A stretch of 64,000 nucleotides of DNA from Gammaproteobacteria bacterium Milos-ODIII6 (GCA_029228645.1 JAPTHR010000001.1:109655-173654); one strand, 5' to 3'. Shown: positions 46,763 to 57,149, counted from the first letter of the stretch. Program-made: numbers and translations. Notes: generated from the letters alone by a model not told the origin.

Positions 46763-47263
46763 TCAGCCCAGGGCCGCGATGGCGGCCTCGTAATCCGGCT
46801 CCTGCGCGATTTCCGGCACCAACTGGGTGTAGACGACCTTGTCGTTCTGATCCAGAACGACTACCGCACGCGCGGTGATTCCCGCGAGCGGGCCATCCTC
46901 GATGAGCACGCCGTAGTCCTTGGCGAACTTGCGCGAGCGCATCATCGACAGGGTCTTTACCAGGTCGGTGTTCTCGGCCGCGCAGAAGCGGCTCTGGGCG
47001 AACGGCAGATCGGCCGAGATCACCAGCACCACGACGTCGTCGCGTCCGCCGAGACGCTCGTTGAACACCTTGGTGGAGGTCGCGCAGACGCCGGTATCCA
47101 GGCTGGGAACGATGCTGAGCACCTTCATACGCCCGGCGAACTGCTCCAGCCCGACGTCGTTCAACTCAGCGTCGACCAGGGAAAAGGCCGGTGCTGCGGA
47201 GCCCACCCCGGGCAGATCCGCGTTGGTATGAAAAGGGTTTCCTTCGAGGGTAATCTCCGCCAT
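46763..47263 (-). CDS. tpx: thiol peroxidase
   Basis: Atypical 2-Cys peroxiredoxin that reduces hydroperoxides with thioredoxin. The 166-residue protein shows PSLDTGVCATST with peroxidatic Cys60 and the resolving Cys94 in QSRFCAAEN, the same spacing as E. coli Tpx (61 and 95). The start is chosen at MAEITLEGN, with AGGAG seven bases upstream; the frame runs 14 codons further without support. It sits between gcvPA and gcvPB, which is unusual; there is no signal peptide, so it is cytoplasmic. Confidence 0.96.
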   Translation of the reverse strand: MAEITLEGNPFHTNADLPGVGSAAPAFSLVDAELNDVGLEQFAGRMKVLSIVPSLDTGVCATSTKVFNERLGGRDDVVVLVISADLPFAQSRFCAAENTDLVKTLSMMRSRKFAKDYGVLIEDGPLAGITARAVVVLDQNDKVVYTQLVPEIAQEPDYEAAIAALG

Positions 47264-47308
47264 CTCTATTCTCCTGTGGTCATTTGTTGATCCGGGTTCT
47301 GTCAAACA

Positions 47309-48694
47309 CTAACTGTCGACACGGGGCCCCATGAATTGCGCCAGTTTGGCCGCATAATTTTCGATCTCTTCGCTGGTCCGCATCTCGGTGGCACACACCA
47401 GCAGGCTCTGACCCAACTCGGGGTAATCCTGCGAGAGATCAAAACCACCCAGCACGTCCTGCTCTGCGAGCGCCTTGAGGGCCTCCCCCACCGGCACACG
47501 CAAGCGAATCACCCGCTCGTGAAATGCCGGCCCATCGAACACCGCATCGACGCCATCGATCGCGGTCAGCTGTTGCACCAGGCTGTTGGTGTTCTGGTGA
47601 CAGGTCGCCGCCACGCGCGCCAGGCCCTCAGCGCCCAGCAGCGACATGTGAATGGTCGCGGCGGTCACCAGCAAGCCCTGGTTGGTACAGATGTTGGAGG
47701 TCGCCTTGGAGCGCCGGATATGCTGCTCACGCGCCTGCAGGGTCAGCACATAGCCTGGCTTGCCGTCGAGATCGACCGTCTTGCCGATGATGCGGCCGGG
47801 CATCTGGCGCACCAGTTTGTCGCTACAGCACATGAATCCGAAATAGGGGCCACCGGAGGACAGGGGCGCACCCAGCGGTTGGCCCTCGCCAACCACGATG
47901 TCGGCACCGCCGCTGTTTTCATTCCGGCCCCACTGGCCCGGCGGTTTGAGCACCGCCATCGCAAGCGGGTTGACCACGCCGATCACGAGCATGCCGTTGG
48001 CATGCGCCCAGTCGGTCAACTCATCGACCGGCTCGAGCACGCCGAAGAAATTCGGCTGCGGGATGACCAGGGCTGCGAAATCCGCCCCGGCGTGTGTTTC
48101 CAGCACGGCACGGTCCAGCTGCCCGGAACGGGCATCGACAGGCACCTCGACCAGCTCGATGCCCTGGTTGCGGACGATGGTCTGGGCGACCTTGCGATAG
48201 GCGGGATGCAGGGTTCGCGGCAGCAGGATCCGACTGGACTTGGACTTGCGGTTGCCGCGTACCGCCATCAGGACCGCCTCGGCGACCGCACTGGCGCCGT
48301 CATACAGCGAGGCATTGGACACGTCCATGTCCATCAGCGCAGTCATCATCGACTGGTATTCGTACAACAGCTGCAGGGTCCCCTGGCTGGCCTCGGCCTG
48401 GTAGGGCGTGTAAGCGCTGTAGTACTCGCCCCGGGTGGTCAGTTCCCAGACCGCGGCGGGAATATGGTGGTCGTAGGCCCCGGCGCCAATAAAGCAGGCG
48501 GCCTGGCCATCGCGACGCGCACGCGCCTTCGCCAGCGTGCCAACGTCCATCTCGGACAGCCCCAGGGGAATGCCGCTCAGCTCGCGCGCGCGCAGCTCCG
48601 GAGGAATCTCGTCGAACAGCTGCGCAATGCTGTCGACCCCGATCGCAGCGAGCATCTGCTGCACTTCTTCTTCGGTATGGGGAATAAAGGGCAT
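47309..48694 (-). CDS. gcvPA: glycine dehydrogenase (decarboxylating), subunit 1
   Basis: N-terminal half of the split P-protein; no PLP lysine is expected in this subunit. The 461-residue product begins [15 protein letters not shown] and contains [69 protein letters not shown] and the [16 protein letters not shown] block, all typical of GcvPA. It is the third gene after the riboswitch, following gcvT and gcvH, with tpx downstream. Confidence 0.96.
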   Translation of the reverse strand: MPFIPHTEEEVQQMLAAIGVDSIAQLFDEIPPELRARELSGIPLGLSEMDVGTLAKARARRDGQAACFIGAGAYDHHIPAAVWELTTRGEYYSAYTPYQAEASQGTLQLLYEYQSMMTALMDMDVSNASLYDGASAVAEAVLMAVRGNRKSKSSRILLPRTLHPAYRKVAQTIVRNQGIELVEVPVDARSGQLDRAVLETHAGADFAALVIPQPNFFGVLEPVDELTDWAHANGMLVIGVVNPLAMAVLKPPGQWGRNENSGGADIVVGEGQPLGAPLSSGGPYFGFMCCSDKLVRQMPGRIIGKTVDLDGKPGYVLTLQAREQHIRRSKATSNICTNQGLLVTAATIHMSLLGAEGLARVAATCHQNTNSLVQQLTAIDGVDAVFDGPAFHERVIRLRVPVGEALKALAEQDVLGGFDLSQDYPELGQSLLVCATEMRTSEEIENYAAKLAQFMGPRVDS

Positions 48695-48772
48695 CAGCTC
48701 TACCTGCTCAGAACCTGCTGGGGTCGACTAACGGGGCAGCGCATGCCGGCGCATCCACGGCCGGCATGTCTC

Positions 48773-49168
48773 TCAATGGTCTTCGCTCTCGCAATGCTCG
48801 GCGTAGGCCTCGGCATCCATGAGTCCTTCCAGGTCTTCCCCTTCGACCGCCTTGAGCTTGAATATCCAACCGCCTTCGTAGGGGTCGCCGTTGATGGTCT
48901 CAGGCGCATCCGCCAGGGCTTCGTTGACCTCGATCACCTCACCGTTTATCGGACAGTAGATATCCGAGGCGGCCTTGACCGATTCAACCACCGCGCACTC
49001 GTCGCCGGTGACGAGTTCGGCCTCCACCTCCGGCAGTTCGACGAACACCAGATCGCCCAGAAGCTCCTGGGCGTGATCGCTGATACCCACGGCGACGACG
49101 CCATCGCCCTCGTCGCGCACCCATTCATGCGTCTTGGTGTACTTCAGATCACCAGGAATGTTGCTCAT
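48773..49168 (-). CDS. gcvH: glycine cleavage system H protein
   Basis: Lipoyl carrier that moves the aminomethyl arm between the P, T and L proteins. The 131-residue product has [27 protein letters not shown] and the lipoylation site VESVKAASD with Lys65, and the C-terminal GGWIFKLK. It is the second gene of the gcv operon; the E3 component (lipoamide dehydrogenase) is not in this window. Confidence 0.97.
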   Translation of the reverse strand: MSNIPGDLKYTKTHEWVRDEGDGVVAVGISDHAQELLGDLVFVELPEVEAELVTGDECAVVESVKAASDIYCPINGEVIEVNEALADAPETINGDPYEGGWIFKLKAVEGEDLEGLMDAEAYAEHCESEDH

Positions 49169-49254
49169 ACTTTGAATCCTCCTGAATGCTTTCCCGCGCG
49201 CCTGACCAGAGAATCCGGCATGCGGGAGGAAATAGTGCAGGGAAAGGCTGTCAG

Positions 49255-50349
<1,095 letters not shown>

Positions 50350-50380
50350 CCGGTCTCCCAAGGGTCTGTAGCTGGGCACG

Positions 50381-50432
50381 AAAAAAGGGCGGATGGCGTC
50401 GCTTGCCTGCCGGCATTCAACACCATCCGCCC
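50381..50432 (-). terminator. riboswitch-controlled terminator before gcvT
   Basis: Ten-base stem GGGCGGATGG/CCATCCGCCC with a 26-base loop, followed on the minus strand by six T residues. Its 5' arm begins right at the end of the second aptamer, so aptamer folding can prevent or permit it. Confidence 0.88.
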
Positions 50433-50650
50433 CTCTGTCCGGTGACCTGAGAGTTTGGGAGCCGGGATGCGCGCGGCCTGAACCGGCCGGCACCCCGTCT
50501 CCTTTCCCCGTCGGTGGGCACCACAGGTGCCGCTCTCCAGAGCCCGGCCCGAGTCGACTGACTCCCACCCGCATGGTCCATTTTACCTGAGCGATTCCGG
50601 GCGGAATTTGCGCCTTCGGCGCTGTCCTGCGGACAGCCTCTCCCATGCGG
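50433..50650 (-). promoter_or_regulatory. tandem glycine riboswitch
   Basis: Two aptamers precede gcvT. Aptamer I (about 50569-50650) has an 8 bp closing helix CCGCATGG/CCATGCGG, the core GGGAGAGGCT, GCGCCGAAGGCGCAA and CGCTCAGGTAAAATGGAC. Aptamer II (about 50433-50542) starts CTCTGGAGAGCGGC and ends ACTCTCAGGTCACCGGACAGAGG. These are the conserved glycine-riboswitch cores, in the usual cooperative pair. A TATAGT -10-like box (50670-50675) lies just upstream. With the terminator that follows, this should turn the operon on when glycine is high. Confidence 0.95.
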
Positions 50651-50743
50651 ACTCTGGTCCGGAGTCGGAACTATAGCGGGATATCGAGCCGGCCTCCAGT
50701 GCCCGGGCGGGGATCCACGCCCAGGACAGCCGCGCGGGCCTCA

Positions 50744-51979
50744 CTACCTGCAATCGGGGTGATTACGCGCCAGGCTGGGTAACTCGATGCCTTGCCCCAA
50801 AGCAACACGCTCGAAGCCATGCCGCATGGCCGGGACGTGGTTGGCCAGCCCCAGGCCGAGATTGCGCAGCAGGTAGAGACCGGGATTGCTGTTGCTGAAA
50901 AGGTGCTTGAAACCGTCCATCGCGTACTGGACAGCGAGGTTGTGGCCCTTGCGCCCGCGTTCGTAGCGCCGCAGGACCCCCATTCCGCCCAACGGCTCGC
51001 CGGATTGCCGGGCTGCCGTCAGTACATCCGCGAGTACCCCGGCATCCAGCAGGCCCAGGTTGACACCCTGCCCGGCGAGCGGATGGATCACGTGCGCGGC
51101 ATCCCCGACCAGCGCCAGACCCGGGCGCACGTAGGCATTCGCGTGCTGCAGCCGCAGCGGGAAGGCGGCGCGCTCGCCATCCAGTTGCAGCCGGCCACAG
51201 ACCCCTTCGCTGGCGCGCGTGAGTCGCGCCTCGAACTGCGACCGCGGCAATTCGAGCAACTCGCGCGCCTCGTCCGGGCTGGTCGACCACACGATCGAGA
51301 AGCGCTCGCGTTCGAGCGGCAGCAAAGCCAATGGCCCACGCGGCATGAAGCGCTGCCACGCGGTCGCCGCGTTGCCCTGTTCGGCAAGCACCGTCGCCAC
51401 CACTGCCTGCTGGTCATAATCGCGCCCGTGCTGGCCGATCCCGGCCAGTTCACGCAGGCGCGAGCGCGCTCCGTCGGCCGCCACCAGCAGCTGCGCGCTC
51501 AGGTCCGTACCGTCCTCGAAAAGCAGGCGCGCCGGGGAGTCCAGTTCGAGTGCACGCACGGTCTTGCCGCCGAGGTATTCCACTCCCGGCTGCGCATCGA
51601 GCTCGCGCCACAGCGCGGCCACGATCACCCGGTTCTCCACGATGTGCCCGAGATCCGGCTCGCCGATGTCGGCGGCATCGAAGCGGATCTCGCCACTGCC
51701 CTGCCGGTCCCAGACCCGCATGCGCTCGTAGGGGGTGACGCGCATCGCCTGCATATGCCGCCATGCCCCCAGGTTCTGCAGCATCACCTGCGAGGCGCGC
51801 GTGAGCGCCGATACCCGCGTGTCGTAGCCGGGCTGCGGCCAGTCGCGACTTGGCTCCTTGCGCTCCAGCAGCGCTACCCGCAGGCCGCCGAGCGCCGCCG
51901 CCAGCGCCACGCTGGCACCCACCATGCCGCCACCGACCACCGCGATGTCGAAGTCCGTCACTGTCATTGCGGCCTTCAT
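50744..51979 (-). CDS. ubiI: UbiI/VisC-type FAD monooxygenase of ubiquinone synthesis
   Basis: Flavoprotein hydroxylase of the UbiH/COQ6 family, most likely the C5 hydroxylase. The 411 residues contain the FAD dinucleotide motif AVVGGGMVGASVALAAA, the DG motif LVAADGARSRLRE near residue 168 and the second FAD motif ALVGDAAHVIHPLAGQGVNLG near 290. The start overlaps the ubiH stop (ATGA). Gene order ygfB-pepP-ubiH-ubiI matches E. coli. UbiF cannot be excluded from sequence alone. Confidence 0.9.
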   Translation of the reverse strand: MKAAMTVTDFDIAVVGGGMVGASVALAAALGGLRVALLERKEPSRDWPQPGYDTRVSALTRASQVMLQNLGAWRHMQAMRVTPYERMRVWDRQGSGEIRFDAADIGEPDLGHIVENRVIVAALWRELDAQPGVEYLGGKTVRALELDSPARLLFEDGTDLSAQLLVAADGARSRLRELAGIGQHGRDYDQQAVVATVLAEQGNAATAWQRFMPRGPLALLPLERERFSIVWSTSPDEARELLELPRSQFEARLTRASEGVCGRLQLDGERAAFPLRLQHANAYVRPGLALVGDAAHVIHPLAGQGVNLGLLDAGVLADVLTAARQSGEPLGGMGVLRRYERGRKGHNLAVQYAMDGFKHLFSNSNPGLYLLRNLGLGLANHVPAMRHGFERVALGQGIELPSLARNHPDCR

Positions 51980-53205
51980 CGCGGCGCCAGCCCCCGCGCC
52001 AGCCTGGGCAGGCGTCCGGCCAGTCCCATCGCGGCCCGGGCCAGGGCGTGCCGACCGAACGGCAGCAGATCCATCGCCAGCAGACCCAGGTTGCGACCGA
52101 CGCGCAGCGGTGCGAGCGGGTTGCTGAACAGGCGCGCCAGCCCGTCGGTGCCGATGGCCACCTTGCGTTGCTCATCGTGACGCCAGCTCTCGTAGGCGCG
52201 CAGCACTTGCATGCTCCCGGGATCGCGCCCGTCCGCATGTGCTCGCAGGACTTCTTCGACCAGGGCAGCCACATCGCGCAGGCCGAGGTTGAAGCCCTGC
52301 CCGGCGATCGGGTGCAGGGTATGCGCCGCATTGCCGATGATCACCGTGCGCGGGCGCACCGACTCACGCACCCGCAGCAACTGCAGTGGATAACTGGCGC
52401 GACGCCCGACCCGCTCGAAGCGGCCGAGACGATGCCCGAAGCGCGCCTGGAAGGCCTGCACGAAGGCCGCATCATCCAGCGCCATGATCTCTTCCACCTG
52501 CTCGTCGCGCACCGTCCACACAACCGCGCAGCGCCCCTCGCTCATGGGCAGCAGCGCGACCGGGCCGCTATCGGTGAAACGCTCGTAGGCGACGTTGCGG
52601 TGCGGCCGCTGCGGCGTCACATTGGTCACGATCGCCGACTGCCCATAGCGCCACTGACGGATCGGCAGGCCGAGTTGCTCACGCACAAAGGAGCGCCCAC
52701 CGTCTGCGCCAACCAGCAGGGCGGAGCGCAGCACACGTCGTTGATCCTCCTGTTCGATGGTCACGTGCGCACTGAACTCGTCCGCGGCAATTGCAACCAC
52801 CTCGGCCGGCGCGATCCAGTCGACGTCCGCGCAATCGCGCAGCGCGCCGAGCAGCACCGACCCGAGCTGGCGCGCGGTGACCACGTACCCCAGCGCCGGC
52901 ACGTCCTCTTCCTTGGCCGACAGGCGGGTAAAGCCGAAATGCCCTCGATCGGAGACATGGATGTCGCAGATCGGCTCTGCCTGCGGGGCGATCGCCGGCC
53001 ACAGCCCGATGCCTTCGAAGATGCGGCGACTGCCATAGGCGAGCGCAATGCCACGATCGTCGTAACTGGCCTGACCGGGGTCCCCGGGCACATGCGCATC
53101 CACCAGCGCGAGACGCAGACCACGCCCGGACAGTGCGAGCGCCAGGCTGGCTCCGACCAGGCCACCCCCGACGATCAGCAGGTCGTAATCGCGGGCCTGG
53201 TTCAT
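51976..53205 (-). CDS. ubiH: 2-polyprenyl-6-methoxyphenol hydroxylase
   Basis: FAD-dependent hydroxylase of ubiquinone synthesis, C1 position by homology and position. The 409-residue product has LIVGGGLVGASLALALS, LVGADGGRSFVREQ and VIIGNAAHTLHPIAGQGFNLGLRD; in the last, Asn replaces the Asp of the usual GDAAH, as is typical of UbiH. It overlaps pepP (ATGA) and ubiI, forming a tightly coupled unit that needs O2. Confidence 0.93.
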   Translation of the reverse strand: MNQARDYDLLIVGGGLVGASLALALSGRGLRLALVDAHVPGDPGQASYDDRGIALAYGSRRIFEGIGLWPAIAPQAEPICDIHVSDRGHFGFTRLSAKEEDVPALGYVVTARQLGSVLLGALRDCADVDWIAPAEVVAIAADEFSAHVTIEQEDQRRVLRSALLVGADGGRSFVREQLGLPIRQWRYGQSAIVTNVTPQRPHRNVAYERFTDSGPVALLPMSEGRCAVVWTVRDEQVEEIMALDDAAFVQAFQARFGHRLGRFERVGRRASYPLQLLRVRESVRPRTVIIGNAAHTLHPIAGQGFNLGLRDVAALVEEVLRAHADGRDPGSMQVLRAYESWRHDEQRKVAIGTDGLARLFSNPLAPLRVGRNLGLLAMDLLPFGRHALARAAMGLAGRLPRLARGLAPR

Positions 53206-54506
53206 GCCATCAGCGCCTCGATGTCATCGATGGATTTCGGGACGTCCCGGGTGAGCACGTCCGGCTCGCCCTGGGTGACCAGGACATCGTCCTCGATTCG
53301 GATGCCGATAGCCTGCCACTTCTTGGCAACGCCGCGCATGCCCCGGGGGATGTAGAGGCCCGGCTCGACGGTCAGGACCATGCCCGGCTCCAGCTGGCGC
53401 CAGTGGCCATCGATTTTGTAATCGCCGACGTCATGCACGTCCATGCCCAGCCAGTGGCCAGTGCGATGCATGTAGAACTTGGTGTAGCTCTCGTTCTTCA
53501 GGGCCTTGGCGAGCGTGCCCTTGAGCAGGCCCAGTCGCAGCAGACCTTTGGTCAGGACGCGCACTGCCGCATCGTGCGGATCGTTCCAGTGATTGCCGGG
53601 CCGCACCTTGTCGATCGCCGCGAGCTGCGCATCCAGGACCAGCTGGTAGAGCGCCCGCTGCGGCTCGCTGAATCGCCCGTTGACCGGGAAGGTGCGGGTG
53701 ATGTCGGAGGCATAGCACTCCAGTTCGCAGCCGGCGTCGATCAGCACCAGCTCACCGTCCCGGAGCTCGTCGCTGTTCTCGACGTAATGCAGCACGCAGC
53801 CATTGTTTCCGCCTCCGACGATGCTGGGATAGGCGAGTTCGCTTGCGCCGTGCATCTGGCAATGATGACTGAAGCGTGCCGCCAGCTGATACTCCATGTC
53901 GCCCGGACAACAGCTGCGCATCAGCTCCTTGTGTGCCGCGGCGGAAAGTTTCGCCGCGCGGCGCATCATCGCGACTTCGCTGCGACTCTTGTACAGGCGC
54001 ATATCGTGCAGATAGTGATCCAGCGCGATGAACTCGGTGGGGGCGTGCACCCCGGCGCGCGAGCGCGCGCGCACCTGGTTGATCCAGCCCGAGACCCGCT
54101 GGTCGAAGTCGCTGTTGCAGCCCATGGCGTAGAACACGCGCTCGCGCTGCTCCAGCAGGCCCGGCAGGATGTCGTCCAGGTCACTGTAGGGGAAGGCATC
54201 GTCCGCGCCGTAGGTCTCGACCGCTCCCTCGAGCCCGGCGCGGCGCCCGTCCCAGAGCTCCCTGGCCGGGTCCCTTTCGCGACAGAACAGGATGTACTGG
54301 GCGTGCCTTCGCCCGGGCATGAGCACCGCCACCGCCTCGGGCTCGGGGAAGCCGGTGAGGTAGTAGAAGTCGCTGTCCGGGCGGAACGGCTGGAGCACAT
54401 CACGATTGCGGACCTGCTCCAGCGAGGTCGGCAGAATCGCAATCGCATCGTCGCCGAGCATGTGCATCAGCTGACGGCGGCGGCGCGAGAACTCAGTGGA
54501 TTTCAT
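53202..54506 (-). CDS. pepP: Xaa-Pro aminopeptidase P
   Basis: Removes N-terminal residues before proline. The 434-residue protein has an N-terminal creatinase-like domain and a pita-bread metallopeptidase domain with all dinuclear ligands: VLIDAGCE, SDITRTFP, RTGHWLGMDVHD, TVEPGLYI and IRIEDDVLV. GGAGG lies six bases before the ATG used; the frame extends ten codons further into ygfB. The start overlaps the ygfB end and the stop overlaps ubiH. Confidence 0.96.
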   Translation of the reverse strand: MKSTEFSRRRRQLMHMLGDDAIAILPTSLEQVRNRDVLQPFRPDSDFYYLTGFPEPEAVAVLMPGRRHAQYILFCRERDPARELWDGRRAGLEGAVETYGADDAFPYSDLDDILPGLLEQRERVFYAMGCNSDFDQRVSGWINQVRARSRAGVHAPTEFIALDHYLHDMRLYKSRSEVAMMRRAAKLSAAAHKELMRSCCPGDMEYQLAARFSHHCQMHGASELAYPSIVGGGNNGCVLHYVENSDELRDGELVLIDAGCELECYASDITRTFPVNGRFSEPQRALYQLVLDAQLAAIDKVRPGNHWNDPHDAAVRVLTKGLLRLGLLKGTLAKALKNESYTKFYMHRTGHWLGMDVHDVGDYKIDGHWRQLEPGMVLTVEPGLYIPRGMRGVAKKWQAIGIRIEDDVLVTQGEPDVLTRDVPKSIDDIEALMA

Positions 54507-55071
54507 GCGATACCTCCCCGCTCGGCTGGCGAGCATGCATGTCCTCGTGAATCAGCATGGCGGCGACCCGCAGGTACTCCTCGATCTCGGCAATCGCGGC
54601 CTGTTCATCCTCGTCCGATGACTCCTCGGACACATCCAGGTTTCCGATCTCGTAGAAATCCTGCAGCGCCTCGCGTCCCTCCTGCGACAGGCGCGCCGAG
54701 GCCGCCTTCTCGCCAACCAACCCAAACCCGTAGAGAAAGCCCTGAGCCCAATCGCGCAGGGCCATGCCAAGGCGGTACTCCTCGCAATCCCCCGGTGGCA
54801 GGAACAGCTGCAGGCCGAAATCGAGCCCCTGCATGGCCTCGCTGGTGGCCCGGTAGAGGCTGTCGAGGCAGGTGCGACATTCCTGCGCGAGCGCATCGTC
54901 CGGATCGAGGTCGGCGTACATCGCGGTCGCCCAATGCTGGTCCGGGCCACCCACCCCTCCCGCGAGCAGGCCGACAGCGACCGCCTGGGCCTCGCTCGGA
55001 GAAAACGTCAGGTGGCAACGCCGCATGGCATCGAGACAGGCAATGTAGTCGGGATAATCGGAAACAGACAC
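54493..55071 (-). CDS. ygfB: UPF0149 family protein (YgfB)
   Basis: A 192-residue, mostly helical acidic protein of the UPF0149/YgfB family. Conserved segments are FSPSEAQAVAVGLLAGG, WAQGFLYGFGL and DFYEIGNLD. In E. coli and Pseudomonas ygfB precedes pepP, as here; in Pseudomonas YgfB has been tied to control of alginate-lyase/ampicillin-resistance genes. The function here is unknown. It is divergent from the coiled-coil gene next to zapA. Confidence 0.93.
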   Translation of the reverse strand: MSVSDYPDYIACLDAMRRCHLTFSPSEAQAVAVGLLAGGVGGPDQHWATAMYADLDPDDALAQECRTCLDSLYRATSEAMQGLDFGLQLFLPPGDCEEYRLGMALRDWAQGFLYGFGLVGEKAASARLSQEGREALQDFYEIGNLDVSEESSDEDEQAAIAEIEEYLRVAAMLIHEDMHARQPSGEVSHEIH

Positions 55072-55161
55072 GGATCGATCGCAAGGCTTTCCAAGTAAAC
55101 GCTAATGTTAGCACTGTGCACGTTGACCCGGCGCAGCACGTCTATCTATAGTTGGCCGGCA

Positions 55162-55392
55162 ATGGCAAATACAGAGACATCGATCCAGGAACAGGACCTG
55201 CGCGCACTCGAAGTGCGCGTGGAGGAGCTCATTCGCGCCTGCACCCACCTCAAGGACGAGAACAAAACCCTGCGCGCGGAGCTGGAAATGCTCTCGCTCG
55301 AACGCGACAAGCTGCTCGAGAACAACGCCACCGCACGCATGCGCATGGAATCGCTGATCGACCGACTCAAGAGCCTGGAAATCGAATCGTGA
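55162..55392 (+). CDS. TIGR02449-type coiled-coil protein
   Basis: A 76-residue product that is almost entirely a coiled coil (LEVRVEELIRACTHLKDEN, then ELEMLSLERDKLLENN). It resembles the ZapB-like TIGR02449 proteins found next to zapA in Gammaproteobacteria, so a role at the division ring is plausible. The ATG used gives MANTETSIQ; the ribosome site is weak. The stop overlaps the GTG start of zapA (GTGA). Confidence 0.82.
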   Translation: MANTETSIQEQDLRALEVRVEELIRACTHLKDENKTLRAELEMLSLERDKLLENNATARMRMESLIDRLKSLEIES

Positions 55393-55703
55393 ACAGCAAA
55401 CGCGACGCCGTGGCCGTCAATATTCTCGGCAAGGAATACCGCATCAGCTGCGATCCGGGCGAGGAGGAGGCGCTGCTGAAGTCTGCGAGGTATCTGGATG
55501 CCCGCATGAAAGAGATTCGCGGCAGCGGCAAGGTCATTGGCACCGACCGCATCGCGGTCATGGCTGCCCTCAACATCGCGCACGAGTTGCTGAACCGCGA
55601 GACCAATGCAGACGCCGCGGCCAACACCGCCAACAAGCGCATACGGGCGCTGCGCGAGCGCATCGAGATCGCGCTCAACGAAAGTACCCAGCTCGAACTC
55701 TGA
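55389..55703 (+). CDS. zapA: cell division protein ZapA
   Basis: Stabilises FtsZ bundles at midcell. The 104-residue product shows the N-terminal globular head (AVAVNILGKEYRISCDPGEEEALLKSA, in two parts), then TDRIAVMAALNIAHELL and a C-terminal coiled coil. The start is GTG, overlapping the upstream stop. 6S RNA follows within 70 bases, as in E. coli. Confidence 0.95.
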   Translation: MNSKRDAVAVNILGKEYRISCDPGEEEALLKSARYLDARMKEIRGSGKVIGTDRIAVMAALNIAHELLNRETNADAAANTANKRIRALRERIEIALNESTQLEL

Positions 55704-55732
55704 TACAGGACGCAACCCCTTTGAGCGTACCC

Positions 55733-55761
55733 TTGTACTGGCCGCATCATGGGTTTAGCCT
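55733..55761 (+). promoter_or_regulatory. 6S RNA promoter
   Basis: -35 TTGTAC, a 17-base spacer and -10 TAGCCT. The projected start, about 55768, is where the RNA should begin. Confidence 0.6.
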
Positions 55762-55771
55762 TAAGCACAGG

Positions 55772-55958
55772 TATCCCCTGCGGTGTTCGACAGCGAGCCA
55801 GTTATTCCCTTGAGCCTATGCTTTATGCATCTCGGGGCTGTTTCACGGATTGCGGTGTGCATGTCCGCCCTGGAGCGGAAAGCCTGAAGCCCCGTTTCGG
55901 CCCCACTTGAACCTCTTGGTTCAAGGACCACGGCAAACATCGGCACAGGCGGGGGATA
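55772..55958 (+). ncRNA. ssrS: 6S RNA
   Basis: RNA of about 187 nt that binds the sigma-70 RNA polymerase holoenzyme and mimics an open promoter. The terminal helix is TATCCCC/GGGGATA. The sequence CTTGAACCTCTTGGTTCAAG near 55905-55930 is the conserved 3' hairpin of 6S RNA; GAGCCAGT, CCCTTGAGCC and GGAGCGGAAAGCCTGAAGCC correspond to E. coli GGCCAGT, CCCTGAGCC and GAGAAGCCTTAAA. Position between zapA and the 5-formyl-THF cyclo-ligase gene is diagnostic. Ends are set by the helix and may be off by a few bases. Confidence 0.93.
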
Positions 55959-55986
55959 CCCACCTCCATCTCTTCCGGCGCCTGTC

Positions 55987-56604
55987 TTGAACACCAACGA
56001 ACTCCGCCGCGACCTTCGTCGCCGTCGCCGCTCCCTTTCGACCGCAGAACAGCAACGCGCCACGCTCGCCGTCACCGCCCGTGTTTCCTCACTGGAATCG
56101 TTCAGGCGCGCCACACGGATTGCCGCCTATGTCGGCAGCAAGGGCGAGCTGGACCCCATGCCGCTGCTGCATCTCGCTTTCAGCACGGGCAAGCGCTGCT
56201 ACCTGCCGGTGCTGCACCCCTTCCTGACGGGACGCCTGTGGTTCGCCCCCTGGACTCCAACGACACCGATGCAGCTCAATCACTTCGATATCCCGGAACC
56301 CGTGTATCGGCCGGCCGAGATCTGCAAACCGCAATGGCTCGATATCATCATCACGCCGTTGCTCGGGTTCGACCCACAATGTCATCGGCTCGGCATGGGC
56401 GGCGGTTTTTATGACCGCACCCTGGCGCGATTGCGCAATTCAAATGCCACCAAGGGAACACTTCTTCTAGGCGTCGCACATGACATTCAAGAATGCGAAC
56501 AGCTGGCGGTCGCGCCCTGGGACATCTCCCTAGATCACATCATTACGCCGCGCAGACACCACCGTTGTGAATCACATAACAAGCGCGCCAAGAGCGTTGA
56601 TTAA
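55987..56604 (+). CDS. ygfA: 5-formyltetrahydrofolate cyclo-ligase
   Basis: ATP-dependent conversion of 5-formyl-THF to 5,10-methenyl-THF. The 205-residue product has the basic N-terminus RRDLRRRRRSLS, YVGSKGELDPMPLL, IITPLLGFDPQCHRLGMGGG and FYDRTLARL, the ATP/folate loop. The start is TTG at MNTNELRR; no ATG gives the family N-terminus. It lies 28 bases after 6S RNA, and in E. coli the two are made as one precursor. Confidence 0.94.
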   Translation: MNTNELRRDLRRRRRSLSTAEQQRATLAVTARVSSLESFRRATRIAAYVGSKGELDPMPLLHLAFSTGKRCYLPVLHPFLTGRLWFAPWTPTTPMQLNHFDIPEPVYRPAEICKPQWLDIIITPLLGFDPQCHRLGMGGGFYDRTLARLRNSNATKGTLLLGVAHDIQECEQLAVAPWDISLDHIITPRRHHRCESHNKRAKSVD

Positions 56605-56714
56605 AGTTCGCTTTTGTCATGCCGTAAAAAACGCTGTAGCCAATCTGGCATTTTAATATTCCTTGTTTATACTCATGCCATGGTTTTAGTCACCTGTTTA
56701 CTCGGAGGGGAGTG

Positions 56715-57113
56715 ATGGCGTTAAAGAAAGTCGCGAAGAAAAAAGTCGCGAAGAAGAAGGCCGTAGCCAAAAAGAAAGTTACCAAGAAGAAGGTGGCTAA
56801 GAAGGTTGCCAAGAAAAAGGTAGCCAAGAAGGTGGCTAAAAAGAAGGTCGCCAAGAAAGTAGCGAAGAAGAAAGTCGCTAAAAAGAAGGTGGCCAAAAAG
56901 GTAGCGAAGAAAAAAGTCGCCAAGAAAAAGGTGGCTAAAAAGAAGGTCGCCAAAAAGGTAGCGAAGAAAAAAGTCGCCAAGAAGAAGGTAGCGAAGAAGA
57001 AAGTCGCCAGGAAGAAGGTTGGCAAAAAGGTGGCGAAGAAAAAAGTCGCCAAGAAGAAGGCGACGCCCAGGCCACGTAAGGTGACCCCCAGAAAGAAGGC
57101 CTCACGCAGGTAA
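56715..57113 (+). CDS. histone H1-like lysine-rich repeat protein
   Basis: A 132-residue very basic protein made almost wholly of KKVAKK- and KKVAKKK-type units, ending in a Pro/Arg tail ([17 protein letters not shown]). It looks like the histone H1-like tails of AlgP, HctB and Bordetella BpH1 and should bind and compact DNA or RNA. GGAGGGG is five bases upstream of the ATG; a GTG one codon earlier is possible. The coding DNA is an imperfect tandem repeat, so copy number can drift in frame. A bidirectional terminator follows. Confidence 0.85.
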   Translation: MALKKVAKKKVAKKKAVAKKKVTKKKVAKKVAKKKVAKKVAKKKVAKKVAKKKVAKKKVAKKVAKKKVAKKKVAKKKVAKKVAKKKVAKKKVAKKKVARKKVGKKVAKKKVAKKKATPRPRKVTPRKKASRR

Positions 57114-57118
57114 CACGC

Positions 57119-57149
57119 AAAAGCCCGGCATCGCCGGGCTTTTCTTTTT
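57119..57149. terminator. bidirectional intrinsic terminator
   Basis: Stem AAGCCCGGC/GCCGGGCTT with an ATC loop; T-run on the plus strand, and four T residues on the minus. It sits between the convergent histone-like and ilvA genes. Confidence 0.88.
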
